From the NCBI GenBank assembly GCA_029339195.1, contig JAPTJF010000160.1, forward strand, positions 1 to 64,000: 64,000 nucleotides of DNA. The letters run 5' to 3'. Every line of letters starts with the position of its first letter. Position 1 is the first letter of the stretch. The stretch is from Micractinium sp. NFX-FRZ (Eukaryota > Chlorophyta > Trebouxiophyceae > Chlorellales > Chlorellaceae). The translations under genes were made by a program, and so were the position numbers. The notes beneath the pieces are model-generated. The model did no database searches. It had not been told where the DNA came from and saw only the letters and a program-made list of their open reading frames with translations. This document shows, in pieces, positions 1-11,763 of the stretch.

Positions 1-64
1 CACGGTCGGATGGTGATGTGCAGCACGCTGCGCAGCTGCTGGCTCTGGCCCAGTAGCAATCCAG

Positions 65-1646
65 CCGTTGGCCCTGACTTACGACTCGCATTTCGATGCA
101 CGACAGCCTCCCAGCAACTTTGACGACTTCAGAGAGGGCAACCGCGCCTTTGCAGCGTCGTTTGACCGGCGGGCGGACGGGGAAAAGGCGCTGGCGCCTG
201 CCCGCCGGGCCCTCATCCTCACTTGCATGGATGCTCGCATCCACCCAGAGAGCGCCCTGGGAGTGGGCATTGGTGAGCCGGCCTACCCGCGCTGCCAAGT
301 GTCTGCGGACAAAGGTGCTGTGTCCAACGCTGGCTAGGTCGGCCGCCTGCTGCGCCCGCTGTGCCCACGCCCGTGCGCCCAACCGCCCCCTTTTCCCCTG
401 CCGCAGGCGAGGTCCACGTGGTGCGCAATGCAGGCGGGCGGGCGGCAGAGGCGCTGCGCTCCATTGCCGTCAGCCAGAAGCTGTTTGGCACAACAGAGGT
501 GGGTGCTGCAGCAGGCTTTGAACAGGGAGCCCTCGTGGGGTGGGGGGGGCTGCACTTGGGTGTGAGGCCCAGCGCCTAATCTGGCGCCCACCAGGGGGCG
601 GCGGTGAGGGGGGAGCTCGCCCCTGCTACAGCCGCTGGTCACCGCTTGATGCAACGCTCTCCAACTCTGCATTGTGTCCCGCTGTGCTGTAGGTGTATGT
701 GATCCGCCCCTCCAACAGCAGGTGATTGCGGGTGCAACCGCTGCCTGGCCCGGCTGGCATGGGTTGGAGAGGCAGGGGGCAGGATTTCTTTGCCCTTGCT
801 GCGTTGCTAGGTACATGTGAGGCAACCGCAAGGGGCAGTGCATGCACTCTTCTCTCCCAGCCGAAAATCGTCTGGTGGCCAGCATCATGCTGTGCCTGAT
901 GCCCTGTGCCTCTGCGCCTCCCGCCCTTCAAACACGAAGAAGAAGAAGAAGAAGAAGAGTACGCCCTTGGGCGTGGGTTGAGGAAGCCAGCAGAGGTGTG
1001 GGCCCCCATGTCGGGGGCCCCCTCCACTGGCTACCAGCCTTCAAACACGACTGCCCTCGTCTGCTCTGTATGTGCAGCTCGCTTGACTTCACCGCCGAGG
1101 AGCTGCGTGGCATGGCAAAGCAAGATGCTGGAAGCCCGGACCCACTGCCCATCTCCGACCTACAACAGGCATGTGCCACAGTCTCCTGCTGTGTATGCAT
1201 GGTGGGCAAGAGGAATGGCAGGGGCGGCTGGCGTGACGTTCCCGCGTCCCGCAACCACCGGACGAGTCACCACTCCTCTCACCTGACCGCCCGTCTCCTG
1301 CCCGTGCAGTTCTTGCAGGCAGATGTGCAGCTGCTGCGGGGATCCGACATGCTGGCACCCGGGACCACCTTCAGAGGTGAGCGCACTCCGGCCCCACGGG
1401 CAGGACCTGCACAAGGGGAAGCCAGAGACAGCTGGCAGGGCAGGGCGGCGCGACGCATGCAGACTCATAGCCTGCCCGCCCGTTAGGGGTTGGCACGGTG
1501 CTGGCAAGGTGAGGGGTGCACGCATGGGTCTTTCCCTGAATCAACCCTCCCTGCCAAGCGCAGGAGGCATCTACAATGTCCAGACGGGCTTCATCTCCTG
1601 GCTGTCTGACGTGGAGGGCTGCGGCTCCGGGCGCTGCTCGGTCTGA
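65..1646 (+). CDS. Beta-carbonic-anhydrase-like protein lacking two zinc ligands (5' partial)
   Basis: Inferred exons are 65-272, 407-498, 693-721, 1078-1168, 1310-1376 and 1564-1646; all phases close, with the stop at 1644-1646. No ATG lies in frame in the first exon, so the start is probably in an exon to the left of the window. Beta-CA features seen: the C-x-D-x-R motif (CMDAR), then HVVRNAGG, then SIAVSQKLFG, and a C-terminal GIYNVQTGF strand matching the usual VYDVKTG. In this family the exon after VYVI should carry HHTDCGM, whose His and Cys bind zinc. Here the spliced reading is RPSNSSS, the same length with both ligands gone. The protein therefore keeps the fold but is predicted inactive as a CO2 hydratase, unless another splice form exists. 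The intron at 1169 has a GC donor (CAG/GCATGT). Family assignment is firm; activity is inference. Confidence 0.8.
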
Positions 1647-1731
1647 CAGCCAGGCGTGGCAGCACGCGTGCTGTGCACTGCCGACGGACCAACTCAACCC
1701 TACTGACTCCCCCGGCGTGACTGCGTTGTGC

Positions 1732-1736
1732 TGTAA
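1732..1736 (+). terminator. TGTAA poly(A) signal of the carbonic-anhydrase-like gene
   Basis: TGTAA, the green-algal polyadenylation motif, lies 86 bases after the stop at 1646. Confidence 0.55.
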
Positions 1737-2048
1737 AATAATCCCCTGAGGAAGCGTCGCATGTGGCTTCAATGTCGGGAAGCCGGGACACCTGTGACAA
1801 AGTCGAGTGCGGGGCGGAGTCTTCAGCCGGACCTGCTTGTCTGGGCAGCAGCGGCGCTGCCCCGCCTGCGGCACGAGGGGCGGTCCTCCCTCTCCCTGTC
1901 GCAACACACCTGTCTGTGCATCCCTGTCCTGCCCTGGTGACTCCCAGCACTGCAAGCCCTTTTCCATTCCTTTGCTCTCTTCCTGCTGCAACAACAAGGC
2001 GCTGCCGGTATTGCCACCGCTGTTGCTGTTTGTGAACACTTGGTTGGT

Positions 2049-2053
2049 TTACA
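2049..2053 (-). terminator. TGTAA poly(A) signal of the 2OG oxygenase gene
   Basis: TTACA on the plus strand (TGTAA on the minus strand) lies about 310 bases beyond the stop of the oxygenase at 2364. Confidence 0.4.
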
Positions 2054-2260
2054 TACATACATATGTAACAACAGCTAGCGGGAGTTGGGAGTGAGTGCAT
2101 CGGGAAAAGATTATGTTCGGCCCTCAAGCATGCGAGGGAACGACGGTGTGTCTACAAGATGGGCTACAGCCAGGTGCAGGCCAGAGCCTCACGCACAATA
2201 GGGACCAAGGAGGGATATAGGCTGGGCCAACTAGCTACGCATCAGGGCACGCATTACCAG

Positions 2261-2318
2261 GGGCTCACAGCCGGGGCATTTGGGCATTTGGGCTCACAGC
2301 CGGGGCATTTGGGCATTG
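2261..2318. repeat. 29-bp tandem duplication
   Basis: Two adjacent 29-bp copies (2261-2289 and 2290-2318) begin GGGCTCACAGCC and differ at one base. They lie in the 3' flank of the oxygenase gene. Confidence 0.85.
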
Positions 2319-2363
2319 CCAGGGCGTACAGCGAGGCATACGCCTTAGTGCATTGCCAGCTGC

Positions 2364-5300
2364 TCACACCACGGCCCGGGCAGCGCGCAGCCCAGCGCCC
2401 AGCAGCGCAGAGCGGCGCAGCACGCGGCGGGCGCCGATGGGGGCGGGCGCGGCGCGCGCAGGCAGCGCCTGCGCCTTTACAGCCGGCGTGCGGTCTGCAG
2501 CCACCTTCTTGGGCACGTGCACGCCGTTCTTGGCCAGGAGGAAGGTGCTGTTGGCCACCCCCTCGACGCTCAGGTCGGCCACCTCCTTTGAGTAGGCCGC
2601 CTCCTGCCAGCTCTTGTCGGCAGAGTTCTTGCGGGCAGCGTACGCGTTGCCTGCAGCAGGGAGGGGGTGCCGGGAAGAGTGGACTGTCAAACGGTGGCTG
2701 GTCCAGGGCCGGAGAGAGCATGGTGAGTGCAGCACGTCACTACAAGTAGGGGGACTTGGTGCCTGCCAGGCAGCGATGAAGCCATGAGGCCGACATGAAC
2801 ATGCTGGCCCCTACCTGTCTTTGAGAGCAGGTCGAAACCAGTCACAGGGGCCCACCGCTTCTTGGGGCCCTGCAGTAGGGGGGAGGACAGGAGGCAGGTG
2901 TTGACAAAGAAAGGAGCAGGTACGGCTGTGCTCGGGCTTGCCCGCCCTCGGGAGAGCGCAGGGGTGTCCGCCCGTCTCCGCGACGCCCTACTGTCGCCCT
3001 ACTGCCTGCCTGACCACGACCCGCCCCTGGCCCAACCCCCGACACCTCTCAGATGCCCCCCAGTTCCTGCTCACCTGGATGGGGTAGTTGAGCTTGGGGT
3101 TGAGGAAGTAGGGGATGCTGTAGCGAGCGCCCTGCACAGGCGGGGCGAGGGCGGCAGCGGCGAGGCAGATGAGGTAATGACCGGGTTATGGTCAGGTGAG
3201 GTGTAGGGCCTCAGCCCCAGCGTACTGGCTGCCTTGTGCCCTGGCCTCCCTTCCCTTCCTGGCGGCTTCAATGTTCATGCACTGGGCAGCGGCGGTAGGC
3301 GCCACCCTGCATACCCCCCCTCCCCTCCCCGGCTGCTCCTCCCCGGCGCTCACCAGCGGGTCGCCCTCCTTGGGAGCGCGCACGCGGTGGTAGGTGGACT
3401 TGAGCACGCCGTCGCTCCACCGCGTCAGCCCGTCGCCCACGTTGACGGTGATGCAGCCCTCCTTGGGGTCCAGAGGCGTCCACTCGCGCGCCACGGGCAC
3501 GTGATTCCTGCACAGGGGCAGGGGGAGGTTGGAGGGGTGGGAGCTTTGGCAGGTTCAGGTGCAGGTTGGCAGGCAGTGTGGATGGGTGGCTGGCTTCATT
3601 CCAGCTTCGCTTGCCGGCGCAGCACCACGAATGCTGACGCAGGCACCCCCACCACTGAGCGAGTTGCCACAGCTGATGCGTGCGCCTCTGCACCCTGGGC
3701 AGACCGAGCCATGCCACCTCACGCCCCCACACCTTGCACCGCACCACACAAGACACATGCACCGCACCACACACACACATGAGCAAACCGCCCTCACCAG
3801 ATGTTGCCCACGTCCTCGATGATGGTGTCCAGGTTCTCAGCCTCCGCACCCGGCGCAATCTCCAGGCCCACATCGCCTGCGCACAGGAGAAGAGGGCAGC
3901 GGAAGCACGGTGAGGCGATGGTGCAGTCGCTCTGCCTTACTACAGACGCATTGGGCGCTGCAGCTGCACACAGATGGTTCAGGCTCAGGTGTGCAGCGCA
4001 CTGCGCTGAGCATGCGCAGCTGCCGGCAGAAATTGTGAAGGTAAGGGCATTGTACAGGCATACAGTGCGGGCACTGGCTAGCCAGGCGTGCCCCCCTGCA
4101 GGCTCACCCACGCGGTTGAAGAGGACGGTGAGGACGTCCATGTCGGCGTGGGCGTGCAGGCGGGGCGGCACGCGGCCCTGCTGGTTCCTCAGAGCCTCGC
4201 GCTCCTCGGAGCTCAACTCTGGGTCTGCAGAGGGGGCCGGGGACATGGGTGTGGGCTGGCAGTCGAGAGTGAGCAACACGGGGATGCCTTCTGGCGGGCT
4301 GTGTGGGCTTGCCGTGGCGAGCGCAAGCGGGGGCAGACGCCAGCATCCCACGGCATTCCATGCTGACATCCCACCCCGCCTCCCGCGCCCCATTCCCCGC
4401 ATGCCACGCGCAGCATAGCGTGCAGTCGCTCACTCACACTTGTTCCAGGCCATGAAGCTGGGGTTCTCCTCGGACTCGAGGTCAAAGGGCTGCAGCAGGT
4501 GGGAGGGGCCATGGGGGGTGGCGTCAACGTCCAAGGGCACGTTGTTGTGGGGCAGGGCGCCAGGCAGGCTCTGGGCGAGGCGGCAGGTGGGTGGGAGAGG
4601 AGCCTGGCGGCTGAGGGGCACAGCAGCAGCAGCATCACCACCAGTGCGAGAGCCTCCGAGGGTGGCTGCAACATCCGAGGGTGGCTGCAACATGGGGCCT
4701 CTGACACACCACCACTACCGCCTCTGTGCCCGCTCAGCGCCCGCTCAGCTGCGGCACCATTTCAGCGGACAGTCCTCACCCCTCCCCAGGCTGCCCCCTC
4801 ACCTCATCAATCTCGGACGGGTCCCTGCCGAGGGCGATGAACAGCGCCTGCAGTGCGCAGTGGGGAGGGACGACCAGCCACAAGTGAGGTTCGTGTGGCG
4901 TGTGGTGTTTGCCGCTTCTGATTTTTTCCCGATCCCAGTGAGCAGCCGACCCTCCAACGCTGGCTTTGGTTCAGTCAGCCAATGCCTTGCCGGAGCCCCC
5001 GACACAGCATGCAACCAGGGGGGCACACAGTCATGCCCGCTGACACGCTGACAGGCTGGCACCCACCCACCTTCAGGATCTTGAGTGCCACCTCGTGCGT
5101 CTGCGCCTGGAAAGACAGCGCCACCTCCCTGAACTCGGGGCCTGCGTGCCCAGAGCAGGCGAGGCCGGGGAGGGCCAGGAAGGGATGCAGCGTCAGGCAT
5201 TGTGCGGGATACCAGCTGTGAGCGGTGCCGCCGGAGAATTCAGACAGTACCAGCACGTGTGGGCGGGTGCACAGGGTGGTGCCAATGACCAGACCTCACC

Positions 5301-6615
5301 CCATTGCCAGCTCAGCAGGCTCAGCAGTGGTGCTCACCCAGCTCCTGGGGCCACTCCTCCCCCTCAAACTCCTGCTCCCGGAAGTTGAAGCCCTTGGTGC
5401 CCCAGCGCCCCACGCTGAACCACTCCCACAGCCGGTTGCCTGCGGGGGCGTGAGGGGGAGGGGTGGCGAGGGGAGGAGACATGTGGGCAGGAGGCTGATC
5501 GGTGGGGGGCTTGGGGGACCGTGGACGTAGCTCTGGGGCAGCCATTGCGCTGCACCCCGCAGCAGCCTGCACCAGTTATCTCTAGGAGCAGGCATACCCC
5601 ACACAGCGCTGTGGCGCAAATGTGCAGTCCCACTGGGCACACTGGCTGCAACAGAGCACCCAGCCAATGCACCCCTGTGTCAGGCCGCGTTTGCGCCACG
5701 TGGCTGCTACTGCTTCTGCGCTACGCTGGCGCTCAGCGTGCGCACCCGTCACCGTCTCGAGCTCGTCGGGGCCGCGGTAGCCGAGGTACGAATCTGGGTT
5801 GAAGGGCCAGCGGGTCTTGTACTCCTGAAGCGGTGGAGGCAGCAGGGCGGCCGGGTGGCAGGGTGAATGGCCGAGTGGAGTGGGTGCAGTGGGCGGGTGG
5901 CCCATGGGAGGGCGGGTTGGAGGGCCCCATGGGTGGGCGACAGGGTGGGAGGAGCCCCCCCCTTGGGAGTGAACCTTGATCGATTTCATAAGGCAGAGAT
6001 TGAGGTCCCAACCACATCTCAGTGCCACTGCCCCAGCGCTCCCTCCTGCGGCGGCAGATGGGCGTTTTCTCCCCTCTCGGCCCCCTGCCGCCGCCACTAC
6101 TGCCGGGCCTCACCGTCTCGCGATCCAGGAAGCGCTTGCCGGTGTCAAATGCGCGGTCGATCTCCTCCTGTGCGATGCCGTGGTCTGCAGGGGCGGAGGG
6201 AGGGGCGCCATCAAATTGCCAGAGGGCGTGAGTCACCCAGTTGCAGGCGCAGCCCAGCACGCCCAGCAGGCAACCGTCGGAACACGCCCTGTCTGCGCTA
6301 GGGCGCAGCAGCAGGGCATCCTGCTGAGGGCGCCCGGTGCTGCGTGCGCTGCTGGCAAGCTAGAAGGCTGGCTGGCAGGGTACAGGGCAGCGGCAAGTTC
6401 GGCGGGGGGGCGGGGGGGACGCAGCGGCGGCGGGCAAGTACCGGCAGATGTGCGCTGGCGGCACCCGGGTCTGCCAACGGCCCCCGGGTCTCCAACGCAC
6501 CACTGATGTAGAAGAACCCAATAGTTGTCGCCGCCTCGAACAGCTGCTGCGAGATCTCCTCCTTCCTGGCCTCAAAGTTGGCCAGGCTGATCACCGGGGC
6601 GGTCTTGCGGCTCAT
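2364..6615 (-). CDS. 2-oxoglutarate/Fe(II)-dependent oxygenase, plant IPNS-like family
   Basis: Thirteen exons (transcript order): 6501-6615, 6114-6184, 5746-5824, 5338-5439, 5071-5141, 4803-4847, 4438-4570, 4108-4224, 3798-3876, 3354-3507, 3075-3131, 2815-2869, 2364-2650. They give 454 residues. The N-terminal DIOX_N part has FFYISDHGI (near 33-41). The jelly-roll core carries the iron ligands H231 and D233 (HADMD) and H311 (STYHRV). R325-x-S327 (ARYSIPYF) binds the 2-oxoglutarate carboxylate, so all catalytic residues are present. About 90 residues follow the core, ending in an Ala/Arg-rich tail longer than in most family members. Such enzymes hydroxylate or oxidise small molecules (hormones, flavonoids, alkaloids in plants); the substrate cannot be read here. 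The third exon's donor was set at 5746 rather than the stronger-looking 5753 because only that keeps phase. The start is a clean ATG just after a likely bidirectional promoter. Confidence 0.88.
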
Positions 6616-7098
6616 GGCGCCAGGTGGCAGTGCCGGTGGCGGTGTGGGTGGCTTCTAAGGGGGGCTTCAGGCGGCTGCCGGGCGGGGGGATGAACAAGTT
6701 GTTGTCGCGCTCATATGCTGCGCTTATATGCACACAGCCCTGTTGCTGGAACACGGCAGGCGCCTGCCTGATGACACGTGTCCCTCACTTTGCCCGGCCC
6801 CTCTTTTGCACGCACGGGCTACGTGCGCCCTTGATCGAACATTTTGCTCGCCTTGTGCGGACAGGTGTGTCATGACGGGCGGATTGGAAGGGGCCTACAC
6901 GCCTCAGGACTGCCCGCACACCTCCAGGTAGACTCGCTTACATCTAAACCCGGACCCGACATCCTTTTCACCGCGGATTCACGCAACGCAGCCAGACAGC
7001 AGACCGTTCACCTGTGCCGCCGATCGCCTGGCACCAGTCCAGGCCGCCGCCGACCCTGCACACCTCGGCCAGCCTGTGCACCCCCCAGCCCGCCCAAC
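6616..7098. promoter_or_regulatory. Divergent intergenic region, likely bidirectional promoter
   Basis: Only 483 bases separate the divergent start codons of the oxygenase (6615, minus) and the flavin monooxygenase (7099, plus), so both promoters must lie here. No clear TATA box was seen on either strand. Shared control is inference from spacing. Confidence 0.5.
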
Positions 7099-10000
7099 AT
7101 GGCACCCCCCAGGACTTTCGCTGTCATAGGAGCTGGTGTGGCGGGACTGCAAGTGGCCACCCAGCTGCGCCACGCAGGTGGGGCCAGGTGGGGGCAGGGC
7201 GGGGCCGGGGGCGTCGAGGGCGCCGGCGCTGGCGGTACCGGCAAAGCTGGGCGCCCTAGGGTGGCCCCTTGCACGGGCGGGCACGACGAAGGTCCCAGTG
7301 CACCCTGCCTGGCCTGTCCTCTTAATCCACGCCTCCGGCTGCTGCAGGCTTCGACGTGCGCATCTTTGAGAAGAGCCACAACGTGGGCGGCGTCTGGCAG
7401 AGCAACTATGCCGGCTACGCCCTGCAGGTGGGGGGGGGGGGCACCCAGTGGGCACCCCCAGCGAGTTAGCCTCTTCTCAAACCGCCACTCTCATGGGGGT
7501 GCATGCCACGCTCCATTTTCTTACTGTGTCCTTCTGCGTCGCTGCTGTGCGATGCCTGCCAGTTCATGCAGCACAGAGCGCAACATGCATCACTGTGCCC
7601 CCAGACCAACGGCACCCCCCTCGCCCCCGGCACCCTCCTGCAGGTCCGCAAGTGGCACTTTGTCATCCCCGGCTACGAGTGGCCCGACACCGAGAGCCAC
7701 CCCAAGTGCGCCCGCTCTCCACTGCACCGCCACTGCCGCCCACGCTGCTGCATGCTCTGCTCTGCACTGCACTGCCGCCTGCGCTGCCACCAGCCCCGCC
7801 CCGCTGCTTGCTCTCACGCCAGCCGCTGCTGCCAGACTTCCCTGCACCCTCGCACTCTCACCCGACGCCTCCCTGTTTCACTCCTGCCGCCTGGAGCCCA
7901 CTGCAGGTACCCTACTGGCCAGGAGTGCCAGGCGTACATCGAGCGGTATGCTGACGACGCTGGCCTGCGCCCGCTGATCACGTTTGGGGTGGAGGTGACC
8001 GCTCTGCGCCCCCGTACCACCAACGGCCACAGCCCCGAGGCTGCCGACGGCACCGACGGCTGGGCGGTGGAGTGGACAGACGACAAAGGGTGCGTGTGTG
8101 GGGTGCAGCCCTGCCTTGCGCCTGCCCCACCCATGCAGGGCAGCCCCTGCTCTGCCCAGCATGACATTCAGCAAGCCGCTGAGCCACAGGCAGCGAAAAC
8201 CCTAACCCATTACCGTACAGCCATGCGTGCACCGCCCTGCTGCATGTTTCCCTAGCTGAGCAGCAGCCAGTGCAATCGGCCCTACCACCTTCTTCCCATG
8301 CTAACCTAGCATCACCCCCCGCACTCTTGGTCTCCACTCCCCGCCTTCCAACATACATTCCCCCAACCCCTCTGTTGCATGCAGCAAGGCCCACGGTGCC
8401 GCATTTGACTTTGTTGTGGTGGCCACCGGCCTTTTCAACCAACCCGTGCGCCCAGACTGGGCCGACCCCCTGGCCTCCCCCGTGCCGCCCACCGACCCCA
8501 CCCAGCCATGGGTGGTGGATGTGCGGGACTTCACAGACCACCACGCTGCCGAGGTGAGGAGGCGGGGCTGTTCCCTTGGGAGGGCCACGGGCCAGCATGC
8601 TGCCCGTATGTGCTTTGGGACGCCGGGTCCAGCCGGGGCTGCCTGTGGGCGGGATCAGCCAGCAGGGCGCTGAAGCGGCAACGGTGACCACGCCTCACAA
8701 GCGGTGCCCTGCTGGACGCGCCTGCTCGTCTACCCTTGCTTAAATGTCTGATCGGAGCTGCCTGCCTGCCTCGCCTGTCTGCCAGCCCGCCAGCCTGCCC
8801 AGCCGCCCCATATGCCGCCCGCTGCAACCCACCCGGCATGCAGGGCAAGCGCGTGGTCATCATTGGTGCCGGCAAGTCGGCTCACGACGTGGGCCTGGTC
8901 ACCAGCCACGTGGCGGCCTCCACCACGCTCCTGGCACGGCGCGGCCACTGGATGGCGCCGCAGAAAGTTCTGGGTGTGTGGCAGCCGAGCTGAGCAACTG
9001 AGGCGTAGAGGAGACGGGCAGGCACTGGCACCACGTGCAAAACGGCGGCCCCGACCAGTTTCCCCGCCTCGCATGCCCTCTCATGACGCTCACACAGCCA
9101 TCCCTGCCCCTCCCTCCCGCCCCTGCCAGGCTTCCTCCCACTGGAGTTTGCCACCTACACGCGCTGGTCCTGGGCCCTGCAGCCAGCCTGGCACAGCGCA
9201 GGCTGGGTGAAGAAGGCGGCGCACACGGTGTTCCGCCCCGTGAAGGCCGCCGCCTGGGGCCTCTTCGGCCTCATCTTCGCCCTGCAGAACAGCACCCCCG
9301 GTGAGCTTGGTCCCATGCACTCAAGGAACCAAACCATATGAGCATAACGTCCGTCAGCCAGCCAGTCAGCTACGAGACAGCTATGTGGGGGGCACACAGG
9401 AAGGTACGCTCTTGCTCTGCCAGAGTGTGCCGCTGCCCACATGTTAGCAAGCCAGCCAGCCGCCCACCCCTCCCTCGCCTCCCCACTTGCGCCGTGCAGC
9501 CCAGATCAAGCCCAAGCACGGCCTGCTGCAGGGCATCTACGACACCATTGGCATGGTGGACTCAACCGCGCTCTCCCGCGCCTTCTCCTCAGGTAGGGTG
9601 GGCCGCACCTGCCCATCCCACATCCTCCCACCCTCGCCCTGCTTCAAGCACATGTTTGTCACATGCAAGGGCGAACCTGATTGTTTTTCATGACATACAA
9701 ATTGCACGGGTTTTACCAACTGCAGGCCGCCTGCAGGCGCGCGCCGCACGCGTGGACTCCATTGATGGCAAGGCGCTGCACCTCAGCGACGGCAGCACCC
9801 TGGAGGCAGACATCGTGGTGCTGGCCACGGTAAGGCGGCGCCCCGACAGGTGGTGCTGCTGCTGCTGCTGCTGCTGCTAAGGGTGCAGCTGCTGAGGCTA
9901 GCCAGCGGCGTGCCCTGCCGGGTCGCCTGCATCCTGCAGGCCGTAAGGGTGCATGCACCGCTGCACAGCTGTGGCCGTGGCGGGACCGTGCCTGCCTGTC

Positions 10001-11410
10001 TCCAAGCCACCTGCCCTCTGCCCTGCAACCACTGGCAACGCCGGCAGTATCCCCACCCCGGCCCCCGCCCCGGCCCCTCTTCCCTCCTTTGGATTGGTGC
10101 AGGGCTACCGCCCCATTGCGCGCACCCTGCTGCCCAGCGAGGCGCTGCAAGTGGCGGCGGGGTACGAGGAGAACACGGATGGCAACAACGAAGTGCAGTG
10201 GCTGTTCCGGTGGGTACTGATGCATGGGCCTTGCCTGCATACAAGCAGGCTGTGTGTGGTCTCAACGAGTCTTCAGGTGCAGGCCGGGCCACCGCCAGCG
10301 CCCGGCAGGGGTGCCGCAGGTCTACAGCCGCTGTGAGCACATGTACACTCCTCCAACTCTCCAACCCCTCCCCCCTCCCCACCCCCGCCTGCCCTCCTCC
10401 CTGCAGCAAGGTGCTGCCCCCCGGCCTGTCCAACATCGCCTTCATCGGCCAGCTGGCCACCTTCCAGCACGTGCTCACCGCAGCGCTGCAGGCGCGCTGG
10501 CTGGCGGGGGTGCTGCAGGGGGAGGTCAACCTGCCCCCTCGCAAGGAGCAGGCAGAGGACGTGGCCGCACAGAAGGTGGGCAGGCAGCGGGGCAGGGGGG
10601 CAGGAAGGGGGGCCTGGGGAGGCAGGCAGCACAACAGCATTGTGGGGATGCCAGTGGTCTGCCTTCCCGCCTGGGCAGGACCACAGTGCCAGCCAGCACC
10701 CTGGCAGGCTGGTCGGCGCACCGTTCCACCAACCGCTGCCGGCCACCCACGCCGTGTGCTGTGCAGGCCTGGTGGGCCAAGTCCAGCTTTGAGCGCAGCA
10801 ACAACTATGTGTGGGCGCAGGTGAGGCGCTGCCAGGGTGCCTTTGCATGCACACTTATGTTGACCTGCCACAGCTGAGGCCTGGGCCAGCACCGCCGTGC
10901 TGCTGTGTGCATGTTGTTTGCACTTGCGTGCCGCAAGTTCCCTCTCCTCTTCACTCTCACACGCATGCTTGCTTCCTGTCCGCCACCATCCCCAGCACGG
11001 CAAGTACCACGATGAGCTGGTGAAGGACATCCGGGGCAGCACCGCAGCCTACGCCCGCTGGAACCTGGTGAGGACAGGGTGCGGCGGGGGCCTGCCAGGC
11101 AGACGCCAGGGAGGGGCTGCCGGCAGCCCACGATATGCTCAGGCTGAGCAGGGGCGGGCACGGGTGCCCTGCGGGCGGGCCACCTGCATGGACCTCTTTG
11201 CATGCCTGCCTGTTGAGCTTGGCTTCTGACCCCACCGGGTGCCGCCGCCTCCTCGCACCCCCGCTTCGTGTGCAGCTGGCGGAGCTGTTTGGTTACATCA
11301 AGAACGAGCTGTACGCCCCGCTGTTCCCCGCCCACACCGGCCTGCGGGGCCGCACCAGCAAGGCCGCTGGCAGCCGCACGACCAATGTGATCACAGCGCA
11401 GGCAGCGTGA
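7099..11410 (+). CDS. Flavin-containing monooxygenase (FMO-like)
   Basis: Fourteen exons: 7099-7177, 7348-7427, 7605-7705, 7907-8089, 8385-8553, 8844-8973, 9130-9300, 9500-9592, 9726-9829, 10103-10209, 10407-10575, 10767-10820, 10996-11067, 11276-11410. They give 548 residues with every phase closing. Residues 11-16 (GAGVAG) form the FAD-binding Rossmann loop. VVVATG near residue 145 is the family's ATG strand motif, and GAGKSA at 212-217 is the second, NADPH-binding loop. FxGxxxHxxx is represented only by a divergent FTDHHAAE. FMOs use NADPH and O2 to oxygenate N, S or carbonyl groups of small molecules; in plants relatives make auxin, glucosinolates or N-hydroxypipecolate. The substrate is not deducible. 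No signal or transit peptide is obvious. The neighbouring 2OG oxygenase is divergent and may share control. Confidence 0.88.
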
Positions 11411-11719
11411 GCGCCTCGCCAATGGGGGCCTGGTCAGTGAGGGCTTGGCGACCGCCACTAGCAGGGGACTGCCAGGGCTGACCAGCTGCCGTTTGTTTGT
11501 TGCAAACTTCCCTCATGGACAGGCTCTCTGCTTTGTATATAGCTCGATACTTGTTTGCACTGCCGGCGCGCGCCCGCTACAGCGTCTTGCCTGCCATGCC
11601 GCTGGCCGACTCCCCGAGTAGCGCCCGTACTCTGGGCCCCACCATCTGGGTTTATGCTCTAAAGAACGGGTAATGCGCCCTGCCTTTTATTTTAACGTTT
11701 ATTATGTGCCTTGAGCAGT

Positions 11720-11724
11720 TGTAA
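11720..11724 (+). terminator. TGTAA poly(A) signal of the FMO gene
   Basis: TGTAA lies about 310 bases after the FMO stop, immediately before the 20-bp duplication. Confidence 0.5.
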
Positions 11725-11763
11725 ATTTTCGAGGTACAGAGCCAATTTTCGAGGTACAGAGCC
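11724..11763. repeat. Perfect 20-bp tandem duplication
   Basis: The 20-mer beginning AATTTTCGAGG occurs twice with no gap (11724-11743 and 11744-11763), directly at the presumed FMO cleavage/polyadenylation region. Confidence 0.9.

Larger units (their letters stand above)
1647..2363. other. Convergent intergenic region with facing 3' UTRs
   Basis: No gene is seen between the convergent carbonic-anhydrase-like and oxygenase genes. The stretch holds TGTAA poly(A) motifs for both strands, a short (TACA)n run near 2050 and a 29-bp tandem repeat at 2261. Confidence 0.6.

Noticed and set aside
942..960. GAA trinucleotide run as a possible CRISPR-like or regulatory repeat
   Set aside because: A simple microsatellite of about six units inside an intron; no spacer structure. 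No CRISPR array exists in the window.
9783..11042. 419-codon minus-strand open frame
   Set aside because: It runs antisense across several FMO exons whose splice phases and domain motifs are convincing; this is a shadow frame.
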